Shown here: positions 19,401 to 27,883 of the stretch, in pieces
How the letters are laid out: each line of letters starts with the position of its first letter
Position numbering within the stretch: position 1 is the stretch's first letter
Assembly (NCBI GenBank): GCA_045594245.1
Contig: JAZNYG010000021.1
Span: forward strand, 33,533-97,532
DNA: 64,000 nucleotides
Direction: 5' to 3'
From: UBA1189 sp045594245
GTDB taxonomy: Bacteria; Bacteroidota; Bacteroidia; Bacteroidales; Bacteroidaceae
Notes under the pieces: model-generated
The model's database searches: none
What the model saw: only the letters and a program-made list of their open reading frames with translations
What the model was told of the DNA's origin: nothing
Program-made: the position numbers and the translations under genes

Positions 19401-19574
19401 TCTGCCTACTACGACTTCAAGTATTGCGACTGGCTGAAGCGGGCCAACATTGAGCGCATGCGTGTGACACTCTATATGAACGATGTTTTCCACCTCTCTA
19501 CCATCAAGACTGAGCGTGGACTCAACTACCCGTATGCACGTACCTATTCACTATCTGTAACCACTACATTCTGA
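16446..19574 (+). CDS. SusC/RagA-family TonB-dependent transporter
   Basis: Outer membrane importer of 1042 residues that pairs with the SusD lipoprotein encoded next. It has a signal peptide (about 1-22), a carboxypeptidase-regulatory-like domain (about 52-130: LQGVVTDTDEFPLPGVHIIVKETQTG), a plug with the SusC hallmark (VTILKDGAAKAIYGSKASNGVIVVET, about 240-270 in split form), and a large barrel ending in a terminal Phe (SLSVTTTF). The subtype with SLDPAFIVETNSINGSNPN and a following DUF4843 plus PKD-like gene is RagA-like and often found outside classic glycan loci, so oligopeptides are as likely a cargo as glycans. No glycosidase, sensor or sigma/anti-sigma pair is in the operon. Stop overlaps the SusD start. 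Confidence 0.95.
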   Translation: MGRICKKLIGIVAFLLPVAISAQGGEVNDTVASVPAARMMASQTSQRPVDGVLLQGVVTDTDEFPLPGVHIIVKETQTGVASDENGEFTILLPKGQQATVEFSFIGMQTLTKVYDGTKNHVKQVIVLSSGEELEEVVVTGLFDYNSRTFTGSAVSYTQEDLKSIGNNNVLKIIQSLDPAFIVETNSINGSNPNHMADITLRGNASFGGLQGEYSGNPNAPLFILDGFEASQEQIFDLDMNRVKSVTILKDGAAKAIYGSKASNGVIVVETILPEAGRLRVTYTGDLSVETPDLTSYNLTNAAEKLQVELNAGRYSSSSPYYQALLDEQYYAIAADIARGVDTYWLSQPLRTSVGQKHSASFEGGTEEMRYSAMIGYNDVAGVMKQSGRRNVQGNINLSYRYGKWMFRNSLSVTRNQADDSPFGSFSDYVSVNPYFSPYDANGNIRKVLGYYTAPGYNGSVLTYYNPLYNATLGTKNFSKYTEIVENFYIEFRPIDDLRFTARLGYTFKDNRREDFYPGDHTNFNDWTGDRYFQRGSYSITNGESNNLNIDLTANYSHQWGKHQLLGNAAYSLQSTNSLSEGMVAWGFLNNHVDYITFAKQYAEGGKPSGSESTTRSLGITGAVNYSYDERYLFDASLRFNGSSVFGSNNRWGTFWSAGTGWNLHNEAFMEDADWLTLAKFRVTYGLTGNQNFSPYQSKATYKFYDNIIYDNISGAYLMGMPNSNLKWQQTGDFNVGLDLGLFNDLNLRVDLYDSRTRDALIAMSIPTSTGFTTYMENMGNVRNRGAEAMLNWRFLHKGQSYMSLSGSIGHNKNQVTEISEALKNYNSEQDANSTKSPIIRYEEGQSMTAIWAVRSLGIDPATGKEMFLKKDGVTTTYDYTTDDYIIAGDSNPIVHGTFGFNGEWKGIGLNLLFSYQWGGDYYNQTLVDRVENANVAYNVDSRIFRDTWQKVGDVALYKHISSNPTTTYASTRFVQRDNTLDFTSLSAYYDFKYCDWLKRANIERMRVTLYMNDVFHLSTIKTERGLNYPYARTYSLSVTTTF

Positions 19575-21010
19575 TGACAATGAAACGAACAAGATATTAT
19601 ATAGCTGCAGCTCTGATGGCGCTGATGGCCACCTCGTGTAACGAATGGCTCGATGTGCAGCCCCATTCGCAGATCGAAGATACCGAACTCTTCACCACCG
19701 AGAGCGGCTACAAGGAGGCGCTGGCAGGTGTCTACTCCTCTATGGTGACCTCCGCTACCTACTCCAAGGAGATGACCTTTGGCTTCATGGGTGTGCTGGG
19801 GCAGGAGTGGGACTATTACTCATCGGCACAGTATGATGCCGTTGCTTCCTACGACTACGAGGCGGCATTGCCAACCAACTACATCAATGGCATCTGGCGC
19901 ACCAACTATAGCGGCATCGCCAATGTCAACAACCTCTTGGCCCATATCGACAACGGTGTCAGCCTGTTCTCGGCAGACAACTACAACGTCATCAAGGGCG
20001 AGGCGCTGGCTTTGCGTGCGATGCTTCATTTCGACCTCCTGCGCTGTTTCGGGGTCAGCTTTGCTGTCAATCCCGATATGCCTGCTATCCCTTACAGCAC
20101 GGCGCTCGACTATCACGTATTCCCTCAGCTGAAGGTGCGTGAGGTGGCCGACCGTATTCTTGCAGACCTCCACGTGGCCGATTCGCTTCTTGGAGAGAGC
20201 GATCCCATTGCTACGGGGCGTGTCATCACTGAATTGGACGACAATGGCTACCTCATCAACCGCCAGGTACATCTCAACTACTACGCTGTCAAGGGATTGC
20301 AGGCTCGTGTAAATATGTGGTGTGGCCAGTATGCCGAGGCATTGGCTGCAGCCGAGGAGGTCATTGGTAGCGAAGCCTTCAGTTGGAGCACGGTGGAGAA
20401 TATGAGTCGTGGCTACGACCGCTGTATGGCCGACGAGCATCTCTTCGCACTCAACCACCTGACCCTCACTGCCGATGTGGCCGATATCTATTTCGATGAG
20501 GGTAGTGCCACCAGCTTTGCCGTCAACCGCGAGCGCCTGCTCACCTACTACGACAATGCCACGCAGGACTACCGCTACACCTTCCTGTTCAAGGCGGGTA
20601 CGGGTACCACTTTCGACAATCGCTACATCACCAAGTATGATCCTTCGGCCTCGTCAGACAGCTATTACAACTACAAGATGCCGCTGATGCGCCTGCCCGA
20701 GATGTACCTCATCAAGAGCGAAGCCGAGTACCGCACCGGGATGACCGATGCCGCCTTGGCTACACTCAACCAGCTGCGTGCCAATCGCAACCTGCCTGCC
20801 CTGCAGGAGCTACCCAAGGACTTCAACACCGAGCTGGTCAATGAGTACCGTCGCGAGTTTCTGGGCGAGGGACAGCTCTTCTTCCTCTACAAGCGTCTCA
20901 ACCATCCGGTGATAGCCTTCTCCGATATCGACCCCGTAGCTACCCGTAGCTACACCTTCCCATTGCCGTTGTCAGAGACACAGTCGGCCGAACGTGAACC
21001 TAACAAATAA
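19574..21010 (+). CDS. SusD/RagB-family surface lipoprotein
   Basis: Lid and ligand-binding partner of the SusC transporter, on the cell surface. The 478 residues have a lipobox with Cys22 (LMATSC). A second ATG at codon 3 is an equally good start. The N-terminal SusD-like region (NEWLDVQPHSQI, about 23-200) is alpha-helical with TPR-type repeats (ALALRAMLHFDLLRCFG). The C-terminal RagB/SusD domain (about 290-478) has RLPEMYLIKSEAEYRTG and the final FPLPLSE motif, typical of the family. The start overlaps the SusC stop by one base, so translation is coupled. Ligand unknown. Confidence 0.95.
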   Translation: MTMKRTRYYIAAALMALMATSCNEWLDVQPHSQIEDTELFTTESGYKEALAGVYSSMVTSATYSKEMTFGFMGVLGQEWDYYSSAQYDAVASYDYEAALPTNYINGIWRTNYSGIANVNNLLAHIDNGVSLFSADNYNVIKGEALALRAMLHFDLLRCFGVSFAVNPDMPAIPYSTALDYHVFPQLKVREVADRILADLHVADSLLGESDPIATGRVITELDDNGYLINRQVHLNYYAVKGLQARVNMWCGQYAEALAAAEEVIGSEAFSWSTVENMSRGYDRCMADEHLFALNHLTLTADVADIYFDEGSATSFAVNRERLLTYYDNATQDYRYTFLFKAGTGTTFDNRYITKYDPSASSDSYYNYKMPLMRLPEMYLIKSEAEYRTGMTDAALATLNQLRANRNLPALQELPKDFNTELVNEYRREFLGEGQLFFLYKRLNHPVIAFSDIDPVATRSYTFPLPLSETQSAEREPNK

Positions 21011-21021
21011 GGACAGTTACT

Positions 21022-21804
21022 ATGATGAAAAAGATTTGCAAGATATTCCAAGCATGCGCCTGTGCTCTCTGTCTGGTGTCCGTAGTGGCATGTCAGCAGG
21101 AGGAGGTGCTCAAGTTCGATGCTGCACGCACCGGACTGAACATTTGGGTAGGCACCTCGGCTGGTGCCGTGTATGAGGAGACTACCTACAACTACTCCTA
21201 CGCCTTTGAGGAGGGTGGTGTCACCTTCTATGCCCGCGTCTACGGCATGCCTGCCGACTACGACCGCACTTTCACGCTTGAGGCCTATGGCGATAGTCTG
21301 GAGCTGATAGCCCCCACCATCCGCACCGAGGAGTATGTGATGCCTGCCGGTGCCGTGTTTGGCGAATATAAGGTCTATTTCAATACCCAGAAGCTGCCCT
21401 CCAGCGATCTTTTCTCTGAGAGTGACGGCAGCGTGTCGTTCCGTATGGTGCCCAACGATGTTTTCGAACTGGGTAGCGAGAACATGCAGTCGTTCACCGT
21501 CGTGCTGCGCAACCGCATAGCCAAGCCTGACAACTGGGACAGTGCCAACTATCCGCAGGTAGCCCTGAGCAAGTATTTCGGCAGCTATAGCAAGGTGAAG
21601 TACCAGTTCATGATTGAGCACCTCGGGCTCATCGACTTCATCATCTCCTACTCGGCTTCCACAGCTATTGACGAGACCACCAATACCGTATCGCCTGCCT
21701 ATGCCGTATACCTGCAGCAGCTGATGCAGGAGAAGCTGGCCGAGTATAATGCCCAGCATGATACCCCGCTCACCGACGAGAACGGCGATGTTGTAATCTT
21801 TTAA
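21022..21804 (+). CDS. DUF4843 domain lipoprotein
   Basis: Lipoprotein of 260 residues with a Cys-rich signal peptide and lipobox Cys24 (SVVAC), followed by QQEEV. The body matches DUF4843: a beta-rich domain with YARVYGMPADYDRTF, EYVMPAGAVFGEYKVYF and SVSFRMVPNDVFELG. The family occurs almost only downstream of RagB/SusD genes and is thought to be an accessory surface glycan- or peptide-binding protein, but it has no proven function. The gap to SusD is 11 bp and to the PKD gene 12 bp, so all are on one message. Confidence 0.85.
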   Translation: MMKKICKIFQACACALCLVSVVACQQEEVLKFDAARTGLNIWVGTSAGAVYEETTYNYSYAFEEGGVTFYARVYGMPADYDRTFTLEAYGDSLELIAPTIRTEEYVMPAGAVFGEYKVYFNTQKLPSSDLFSESDGSVSFRMVPNDVFELGSENMQSFTVVLRNRIAKPDNWDSANYPQVALSKYFGSYSKVKYQFMIEHLGLIDFIISYSASTAIDETTNTVSPAYAVYLQQLMQEKLAEYNAQHDTPLTDENGDVVIF

Positions 21805-21816
21805 TGTACCGACAAT

Positions 21817-23448
21817 ATGAAAAAGCTACTTATATTTGCCATCAGCCTCGTGGCGCTCTCTGCCTGCTACGACGACAAGGGCAACTACGATTACCACGAG
21901 TTGGAAGAGGTGCTCATCGATACCGCTGGCACCGGTATGCAGGCCGAGTATGCCATCATGCGCTACGACAGCCTCCGCATAGCTCCCAACATCTACTTTG
22001 AAGGTGCCTTGGTGACCGACGAGTCGTTGGCACCGCTCGACTATATGTGGACCATCTACAGCGCCACCACCGGTGTGGGAGCCAATCAGGTGCTCGATAC
22101 CATCGGATACCATTCGGTGCTCGATACCGTCATCACGCGTACTGGTGGTGCCTACTACGTGCAGCTGGCCGTGACCAACCGCAACGACGGCATACGCCAG
22201 TTCTTCCGCACCATGGTCACCGTGTCAGAAATCTTCGATGGCGGATGGATGGTGTTCTACGAGCGTGCCGACCGACCCGGCTACAGCGACCTCGCCCTCA
22301 TCTATAACCCTTGGGTAAAGTCCAACAGCACTACCAACCGTATCTACGAGAACCTTTATAGTACCAACAACGGGGGTGAACCTCTGCCTGGCTCTCCTGT
22401 GCGCTGTCTCGACATTGCCGTGTCGCTCACCTCGGGTAACAACTACATCGGTCTCTGCACCGACCAGACCCTCGTGGGCGTGTCGGAGAACGGCTTCGAG
22501 CGTGCTCTCGCCTTTGGTGATTTCTTCTACCAGCAGCCTGATACCGAGGCTCCCATATGGTATGGACAGCACGGTGGCGGTGCTGTTTCGGGCTACAGCT
22601 CTGAGGTACTTATCAACGGCGGTTCCATCTACACCAACACCTATTCCTTCTCGGCCACCGAGGGACGCACCACCAAGTTCGGTATGCCCAAGCGCTCCGA
22701 GGAGGAGACGATAGGCGAGCTGGCGGCTTGGAATGCCGAGGTGCCCAACGTCATGAACTACGGTGTCATCGTCTATGACCAGACCAACCAGTGCTTCCGC
22801 TACGCGGCCTACAACTCCTCGCGCCTCGAACGTTTTGCAGCCCAGGATGCCACCAAGTTTGGAGGCGACATGCTCAACAACACCGGCATGACGATGCTCA
22901 TGTCCGACTGGGGAAAGGGAACCTCTGCCAGCGCGGCACTGCTCCCCCACGACTACAGCATCATGGCCGAAGGCAACAACCGTTACCTCCTGGTGACCAA
23001 TTTCTCCACCTCGCTCCCTACCGACAACAACATCTGTGTAGGCAAGTACACGCTCACCGGCAAGTGTGGCGGTATCGCCAAAGCCACCACGATGGCCGCA
23101 AGCCACGTGGGCAGCTTCATCTACTACGGCTCGGGCAACAAGGTATACCGCTACGCTTACGATGGCCGCGGCATGGCCAAGGCGATATGGACCGCCTCTG
23201 CCGAAGGTGAGGAGGTCACCTGCGTGCGTATGATGAAGTACTACCACGCCACGGTATATGGCTATGGCATGGTGCCCAGCGCCGACAACCTGGTACACAT
23301 CGCCACCTGGAACGAGCAGACCCAGCAGGGACACCTCTACCAATACAGAATCGACCCTGCCAGCGGTGACATCAAGGGAAAGGCCTGCTACGATTACGCT
23401 ATCCCCGGCAAGGTGAAAGATATGGCGTGGAAGTTCAGCTTGCAGTAG
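21817..23448 (+). CDS. PKD-like family surface lipoprotein
   Basis: Lipoprotein of 543 residues; the lipobox Cys17 is followed by acidic residues (CYDDKGNYDYHE), a surface-export-type signature. The N-terminal part (about 25-150) is a PKD-like Ig fold (LDYMWTIYSATTGVGAN, GGAYYVQLAVTNRNDGIRQF). The larger C-terminal region (about 160-543) is a repeated beta structure that may be a propeller (strands such as YAYDGRGMAKAIWTASAEGEEV). Proteins with this layout travel with DUF4843 and SusCD and are presumed to be surface binding proteins for the imported ligand. Same operon. Confidence 0.82.
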   Translation: MKKLLIFAISLVALSACYDDKGNYDYHELEEVLIDTAGTGMQAEYAIMRYDSLRIAPNIYFEGALVTDESLAPLDYMWTIYSATTGVGANQVLDTIGYHSVLDTVITRTGGAYYVQLAVTNRNDGIRQFFRTMVTVSEIFDGGWMVFYERADRPGYSDLALIYNPWVKSNSTTNRIYENLYSTNNGGEPLPGSPVRCLDIAVSLTSGNNYIGLCTDQTLVGVSENGFERALAFGDFFYQQPDTEAPIWYGQHGGGAVSGYSSEVLINGGSIYTNTYSFSATEGRTTKFGMPKRSEEETIGELAAWNAEVPNVMNYGVIVYDQTNQCFRYAAYNSSRLERFAAQDATKFGGDMLNNTGMTMLMSDWGKGTSASAALLPHDYSIMAEGNNRYLLVTNFSTSLPTDNNICVGKYTLTGKCGGIAKATTMAASHVGSFIYYGSGNKVYRYAYDGRGMAKAIWTASAEGEEVTCVRMMKYYHATVYGYGMVPSADNLVHIATWNEQTQQGHLYQYRIDPASGDIKGKACYDYAIPGKVKDMAWKFSLQ

Positions 23449-23451
23449 GGA

Positions 23452-23486
23452 CAATTCACAATTGACAATTGACAATTCACAAACCA
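23452..23486. repeat. Heptad array, CAATTnn family
   Basis: Units on the plus strand: CAATTCA, CAATTGA, CAATTGA, CAATTCA, CAAACCA. Starts 3 bp after the stop of the PKD-like gene. Same family as 9285. Confidence 0.8.
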
Positions 23487-23510
23487 TTTAAGCCAATTCC
23501 AGAAGAAAGA

Positions 23511-23550
23511 TCTGTGATAATCCCGTGACATCCGTGTCATCTGTGGTCTA
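23511..23550. repeat. Degenerate ATCnGTG short repeat
   Basis: Four imperfect units of 9-10 nt (ATCTGTGATA, ATCCCGTGAC, ATCCGTGTC, ATCTGTGGTC) between the PKD-like and thioredoxin-like genes. Confidence 0.6.
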
Positions 23551-23557
23551 TAAAAAT

Positions 23558-23585
23558 CTCTAAACTCTAAACACTAAACTCTAAA
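23558..23585 (+). repeat. CTCTAAA heptad array in 5' region of the thioredoxin-like gene
   Basis: Exact 7-nt periodicity: CTCTAAA, CTCTAAA, CACTAAA, CTCTAAA, then CAAA and the start codon 13 nt after the last unit. Matching modules precede the genes starting at 33563 and 36621. Confidence 0.8.
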
Positions 23586-23598
23586 CAAAATAAGTATT

Positions 23599-24759
23599 AT
23601 GAAAAGATTATCTATGATTCTCTCATTGGTGCTGGTAGCATCGGTGACATTCGCTCAGGGCGTAGCCTTTGAGCCCGACGGAACTCTATTGCCTCAGGCA
23701 GCCGCCAAGGCAAAGAAAGAAAACAAGCTGGTGTTTGTAGACTGCTACACCCAGTGGTGCGGACCTTGCAAGAAGATGGCACGCGACATCTTCCCTCAAG
23801 AGAAGGTCGGCAAGTTTATGAACGAGCGCTTCGTCAACGTCAAGATTGACATGGAAGCCTCCTACGCCGAGGGCCTCACGAAGGAGTGGCAGGTATCGGG
23901 CTATCCCACCTTCATCATTTTCAATGCCGACGGCAAGGAGATAGGCCGTTTCATGGGCGGTAGCGATGCCGATGGCTTCATCGCCCGTGTAGCCGAGAAG
24001 AGCGCCGTAGATGCTGCTGCCAGCAGCCTCGAGGAGCGCTGGAAGCAGGGCGAGCGTGGCGATGCCTTCCTCAAGGAGTATCTCGCTTCACTCACCGCTA
24101 CCTATAAGCGCGACGATGCCGACATGGTGGCCGAGACCCTGCTCAAGGGCAAGGAGGAGACCTTCGCTCAGGATCCCGAGCTGGCAGCCATCTTCATGAA
24201 GCACGTCAACAACCCCTTCGCATCATCGTTCATCTACACCGCCCAGTACCCCGAAGCCCTGAAGGCTACTGTGGGTGAGCGTCCTGTGACGATGAAGATT
24301 AGCAGCGTGCTTAATAACTACACCAAGCAGCTCTTCGTGAAGCAAGATGGTGGCGTGGTGCTCGATGAGGCCCAGTTTGCCGCTTTCCAGGCACTGCTGC
24401 GTCGTTTGGGCGTGGCCGATGCCGACCACTACCGCCTCACCGTACTCATCAGCGCTGCCGAGAAGAAGGCCGACTATGCTGCTTACGTACAGTTCATCAA
24501 GGAGTATCTGGCTACTCCGGGCCTCGACGCTGGTGACATGACGCTGGCCAACTGGGCCAAGCCCTTCGCAGCTCCTGGAGTGGACGAGGCTGCCAAGAAG
24601 GAGATGATAGAGGTGCTGCGCACTCGCGTGGCCGACATCGAGGCAGGCAAGCGCCAGGCACAGACCACTGTGGGCAACATGCGTCTCTCTCGTCCCACCG
24701 ACGAACTCCTGCGCATGATTATCCAGACCATGGAGACTGGTCAGGTACCGCAGATGTAA
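23599..24759 (+). CDS. Exported thioredoxin-fold protein
   Basis: Protein of 386 residues with a signal peptide ending near FAQG (about 20). The thioredoxin domain (about 25-140) has the active-site motif WCGPCKKM (about 54-61), preceded by VFVDCYTQ and followed by the cis-Pro segment SGYPTFIIF. It should act as a thiol-disulfide reductant or isomerase in the periplasm. The remaining 240 residues are mostly helical with no family I recognise. It is separated from the SusCD-DUF4843-PKD genes by 150 bp filled with short repeats, so it may be the operon's last gene or have separate control. Thioredoxin-like proteins often close this type of locus, perhaps maintaining its Cys-containing lipoproteins (inference). 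Confidence 0.85.
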   Translation: MKRLSMILSLVLVASVTFAQGVAFEPDGTLLPQAAAKAKKENKLVFVDCYTQWCGPCKKMARDIFPQEKVGKFMNERFVNVKIDMEASYAEGLTKEWQVSGYPTFIIFNADGKEIGRFMGGSDADGFIARVAEKSAVDAAASSLEERWKQGERGDAFLKEYLASLTATYKRDDADMVAETLLKGKEETFAQDPELAAIFMKHVNNPFASSFIYTAQYPEALKATVGERPVTMKISSVLNNYTKQLFVKQDGGVVLDEAQFAAFQALLRRLGVADADHYRLTVLISAAEKKADYAAYVQFIKEYLATPGLDAGDMTLANWAKPFAAPGVDEAAKKEMIEVLRTRVADIEAGKRQAQTTVGNMRLSRPTDELLRMIIQTMETGQVPQM

Positions 24760-24797
24760 TACTCCGTTTGACAAATGTAAGCTTGGTATAAGGTCCT

Positions 24798-25583
24798 TTA
24801 TATAAACACCATTGGCGAAGCAATATTTAGCAGAGTACTCACTACCGACCATCCGGCAATCTCGGCAGTGGCGCTATAGACGTCGATAACGGCATGCACC
24901 TGTTCGTTCTTGATCTCTACACGCTGCGTGTCGCCTACGAACCCGGGAGTCGACCGCATGGTTACATGCATCTGTTCGGGGCCTACCGAAGCGCGTGAGG
25001 CTGCTACGGTGACGTTGACCTTCGTTGGGAACAGCGCGATGGCCTCTTTGGCGGTGCCACTGAACACGGTGCGTTGCTCATTCTGCAGGGTGTCGTCATA
25101 GACGGCTGTTCCGCGTAGGGCATTAGGCCCTTTTTCATTAAAGAAACAGGCCGTGGCATTTCCCATAAGTGTGGCTGTTTGTAACACATCGAAGCCACCA
25201 GTAGCACCCGATACCACATACACTCGTGTACCATATGTTTTGGCAGTGTTTATCACTTCTGCATAGAAAGCATCATCTGCAAAAGCGCCAATAGATAGTG
25301 TTACTATCGAGGTCCCACCTTGTAAGGCTGGCAATGCCAGTTCGCGCATGGCAGCCGGTGAGGCCGCTTCTACCACAAAGTCGGGTTTCAAGGAGAGCAG
25401 TTCTTCTATACTGCCACACACGGTCGGAGCTTGTTGCATACGTTCAGCCAAAGCTTTGGATTTGTCGCGATTGCGCGAATATACGCCTATGAGTTCATAT
25501 TCTTTTAGGATTCCTTTATTAAGGGCTTCAGCAACAATATTGCCTAGTTTCCCACAACCAACAATTGCAAGAGTTTTTTTCAT
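24798..25583 (-). CDS. nadX: L-aspartate dehydrogenase
   Basis: Oxidises L-aspartate to iminoaspartate with NAD(P), feeding quinolinate and NAD synthesis. The 261 residues have an N-terminal Rossmann motif (LAIVGCGKLGN, about 5-15) and the DUF108/aspartate dehydrogenase catalytic domain (about 120-230, with VVSGATGGFDVLQTA and FPTKVNVTVAASRA). There is no signal peptide. It lies 36 bp after folK on the same strand and probably ends the ftsX-to-folK operon. No nadA or nadC is in the window, and nadD is on a separate transcript. A related dehydrogenase acting on another amino acid is possible. Confidence 0.87.
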   Translation of the reverse strand: MKKTLAIVGCGKLGNIVAEALNKGILKEYELIGVYSRNRDKSKALAERMQQAPTVCGSIEELLSLKPDFVVEAASPAAMRELALPALQGGTSIVTLSIGAFADDAFYAEVINTAKTYGTRVYVVSGATGGFDVLQTATLMGNATACFFNEKGPNALRGTAVYDDTLQNEQRTVFSGTAKEAIALFPTKVNVTVAASRASVGPEQMHVTMRSTPGFVGDTQRVEIKNEQVHAVIDVYSATAEIAGWSVVSTLLNIASPMVFI

Positions 25584-25619
25584 TGTTTTTTCTTGTTATG
25601 GTGTTATTACTTGATAAGA

Positions 25620-26084
25620 TTACCTCAAAATGAGGTTTTCGTTGTGACATTGATTTATGTGAGATAGTTGTCTGACGACATCAGGCGCTATTTCTATTAA
25701 GGGTTGGTAGACGAAGGCACGATCCAGCAGATGGGGATGAGGAATCTGTAGGTCGGGAGTATCGACGATGAGATTCTCGTATAGTAAGATGTCGATGTCG
25801 ATGATGCGGTCGGTGTAGTGGCTATTGATGGTTTTGTGAGTACGTCCCATCTCTCTTTCTATGGTTTGGGTGGATGCCAGCAACTCGTGTGGTGTAAGTG
25901 AGGTGTCGATGGCGACCACGGCATTGAGGAAGGTATTCTCAGAATGAAATCCCCACGGTGCGCTTTGAATGAAAGAGGAGCAGGCAAGCACATGACCTGC
26001 CTGCTCAGCAATGAGAGCGACCGCACGGCTCAGATTGGCTGTGCGGTCGCCTAAGTTTGTACCTATGCCAAGATAAGCTTTCAT
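25620..26084 (-). CDS. folK: 6-hydroxymethyl-7,8-dihydropterin pyrophosphokinase
   Basis: Transfers pyrophosphate from ATP to hydroxymethyl-dihydropterin in folate synthesis, in the cytosol. The 154 residues carry the family pattern: LGIGTNLGDR (5-14), SAPWGF substrate loop (about 42-47), FLNAVVAIDT, and the signature DRIIDIDILLYENL (about 92-105) whose two Asp residues bind magnesium; IPHPHLLDRAFVYQPL follows. The start codon overlaps the queA stop by one base, indicating coupled translation. Length and motifs are normal. Confidence 0.96.
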   Translation of the reverse strand: MKAYLGIGTNLGDRTANLSRAVALIAEQAGHVLACSSFIQSAPWGFHSENTFLNAVVAIDTSLTPHELLASTQTIEREMGRTHKTINSHYTDRIIDIDILLYENLIVDTPDLQIPHPHLLDRAFVYQPLIEIAPDVVRQLSHINQCHNENLILR

Positions 26085-27136
26085 TAGTCAATGATGAGCA
26101 TGGCATCACCGTAGGCTCCGAAGCGGTAGTCGTTCTCCAAAGCTACATCGTATGCGTGCATGATGAGGTCGTAGCCACCATAGGCGGCTGTAAGCATAAG
26201 CATGGTGGAGTAGGGGAGATGGAAGTTGGTGATGAGACTATCGGCAAAGTGGAAATCGTAGGGGGGGAAGATAAACTTGTTGGTCCATCCCTCATATTCC
26301 TTCAGTCGGTCATCGGCGCCAACTGCTGTCTCAAGTATGCGCATTACGGATGTACCGATAGCGCATACCTTGTGTCCAGTATCTTTAGCGTGGTTTACAA
26401 TCTCAGTGGCTTCACGTTCTACGAACATCTGCTCAGAATCGGTTTTGTGCTTGGTGAGGTCTTCCACATCAATCTCGCGGAAGTTACCTTGACTGATGTG
26501 CATGGTTACATAAGCGGCTTCTACACCTTTGATTTCCATGCGCTTCATAAGTTCACGACTGAAGTGCAAGCCTGCTGCTGGAGCTGTTACTGCTCCTTCG
26601 TTCTTGGCGAAGATAGTTTGGAAGCGCTCGTGGTCCTCTTCTGTGGCTTCACGGTTGATGTATTGAGGAAGTGGGGCTACGCCGAGTGCGTAAAGAGCCG
26701 CCTTGAATTCATCGTGCGGGCCATCGTAAAGGAAACGCAGGGTACGGCCACGTGAGGTGGTATTGTCAATCACTTCCGCTACCATCGCATTGTCCTCGCC
26801 GAAATAGAGCTTGTTGCCGATACGTATCTTGCGGGCAGGATCCACCAATACATCCCACAAGCGGAACTCTTCGTTGAGCTCGCGGAGCAGGAACACCTCA
26901 ATGCGGGCACCTGTCTTTTCCTTATTGCCATACAGACGGGCGGGGAATACTCGGGTGTCATTGAAGAGGAAGGCATCACCTTCGTCGAAGTAGTCGAGCA
27001 CCTCCTTGAAGAGGCGGTGTTCTATCTCTCCGGTCTTTCTGTGTACGACCATCAGTTTGGAGTCGTCACGATGGAAAGTGGGCTCCAGGGCGATACGCTC
27101 TTCGGGGAGCTTGAACTTAAATTGGGATAGTTTCAT
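26084..27136 (-). CDS. queA: tRNA preQ1(34) S-adenosylmethionine ribosyltransferase-isomerase
   Basis: Transfers the ribosyl part of S-adenosylmethionine to preQ1 at the tRNA wobble position, forming epoxyqueuosine. The 350 residues begin MKLSQFKFKLPEERIA and contain the QueA motifs FLFNDTRVFPARLYG (about 55-69), PLPQYI, TVTAPAAGLHFS-like segment (about 185) and the C-terminal PPYDFHFADSLITNFHLP in split form. It lies between truB and folK with short gaps in a run of minus-strand housekeeping genes. No other queuosine gene is near. Complete and typical. Confidence 0.96.
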   Translation of the reverse strand: MKLSQFKFKLPEERIALEPTFHRDDSKLMVVHRKTGEIEHRLFKEVLDYFDEGDAFLFNDTRVFPARLYGNKEKTGARIEVFLLRELNEEFRLWDVLVDPARKIRIGNKLYFGEDNAMVAEVIDNTTSRGRTLRFLYDGPHDEFKAALYALGVAPLPQYINREATEEDHERFQTIFAKNEGAVTAPAAGLHFSRELMKRMEIKGVEAAYVTMHISQGNFREIDVEDLTKHKTDSEQMFVEREATEIVNHAKDTGHKVCAIGTSVMRILETAVGADDRLKEYEGWTNKFIFPPYDFHFADSLITNFHLPYSTMLMLTAAYGGYDLIMHAYDVALENDYRFGAYGDAMLIID

Positions 27137-27166
27137 ATGATATATTGATTTAGTTTTCTTGTTCGG

Positions 27167-27883
27167 TTAGTTTTCGGTTTGTCCTGAGCTGTCGGTAATC
27201 TCCACATGTTCCAGCCATTCGGTGAACTCATCGATACTCATACAGTCGGCTAAGGTGGTCTCGCCTACTCGGGTGCGCTCTAGTCCTGTAAGGTGTGCGC
27301 CGCTCTGAAGTGCCTCACCGATGTCGCGTGCCAAGGCACGGATATAGGTACCCTTGCTGCATACCACACGTATCACGATGTCGGGCAGGTTGCATTCGAG
27401 CAGCTCAATCTCGTCAATGACGAGTGTCTTGGCCTTGAGTTGCACCTCTTCGCCCTTGCGTGCAAGTTCGTAGGCACGCTTGCCATCGACCATACAGGCC
27501 GAGAACGAAGGGGGTATCTGCTCGATCGTGCCGATGAAGCTGCGCAAAGTCTCTTCTATCATCTCACGGGTGATATGCTCCGTAGGATAAGTGGCATCGA
27601 TGGGTTTCTCCAGGTCGTATGAGGGGGTAGTAGCTCCGAGTCGTATGTGAGCCACATATTCCTTTGTCTGATACTGGAACTCCTCGATACGCTTCGTGGC
27701 CTTGCCCGTGCAGAGTATCATCACGCCTGTTGCCAGGGGGTCCAGTGTGCCGGTGTGCCCCACCTTGAGCTTTTTCACGCCCATCTTACGGCATAGTAGG
27801 TAGCGCACCTTGTTCACTACGGCAAACGAGGTCCACGTATAGGGCTTGTTGATACAGATTATCTCTCCTGCTTTGAAATCCAT
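27167..27883 (-). CDS. truB: tRNA pseudouridine(55) synthase
   Basis: Isomerises U55 in the T-loop of most tRNAs. The 238 residues have the catalytic motif GHTGTLDPLATGV with catalytic Asp48, INKPYTWTSF at the N-terminus, and the KGTYIRALARDIGEAL segment (about 180-195). Length is normal for the short Bacteroidetes form, which lacks a long PUA-type tail. The start overlaps the uppP stop by one base. Order ftsX-DUF3098-uppP-truB-queA is common in Bacteroidetes. Confidence 0.96.
   Translation of the reverse strand: MDFKAGEIICINKPYTWTSFAVVNKVRYLLCRKMGVKKLKVGHTGTLDPLATGVMILCTGKATKRIEEFQYQTKEYVAHIRLGATTPSYDLEKPIDATYPTEHITREMIEETLRSFIGTIEQIPPSFSACMVDGKRAYELARKGEEVQLKAKTLVIDEIELLECNLPDIVIRVVCSKGTYIRALARDIGEALQSGAHLTGLERTRVGETTLADCMSIDEFTEWLEHVEITDSSGQTEN

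Noticed and set aside
22225..23487. Minus-strand open frame of 420 codons opposite the PKD-like gene
   Set aside because: Antisense shadow of a GC-rich gene; composition (Val, His, Gly rich) is unlike a protein family, and the plus-strand gene has a lipobox and known domains.
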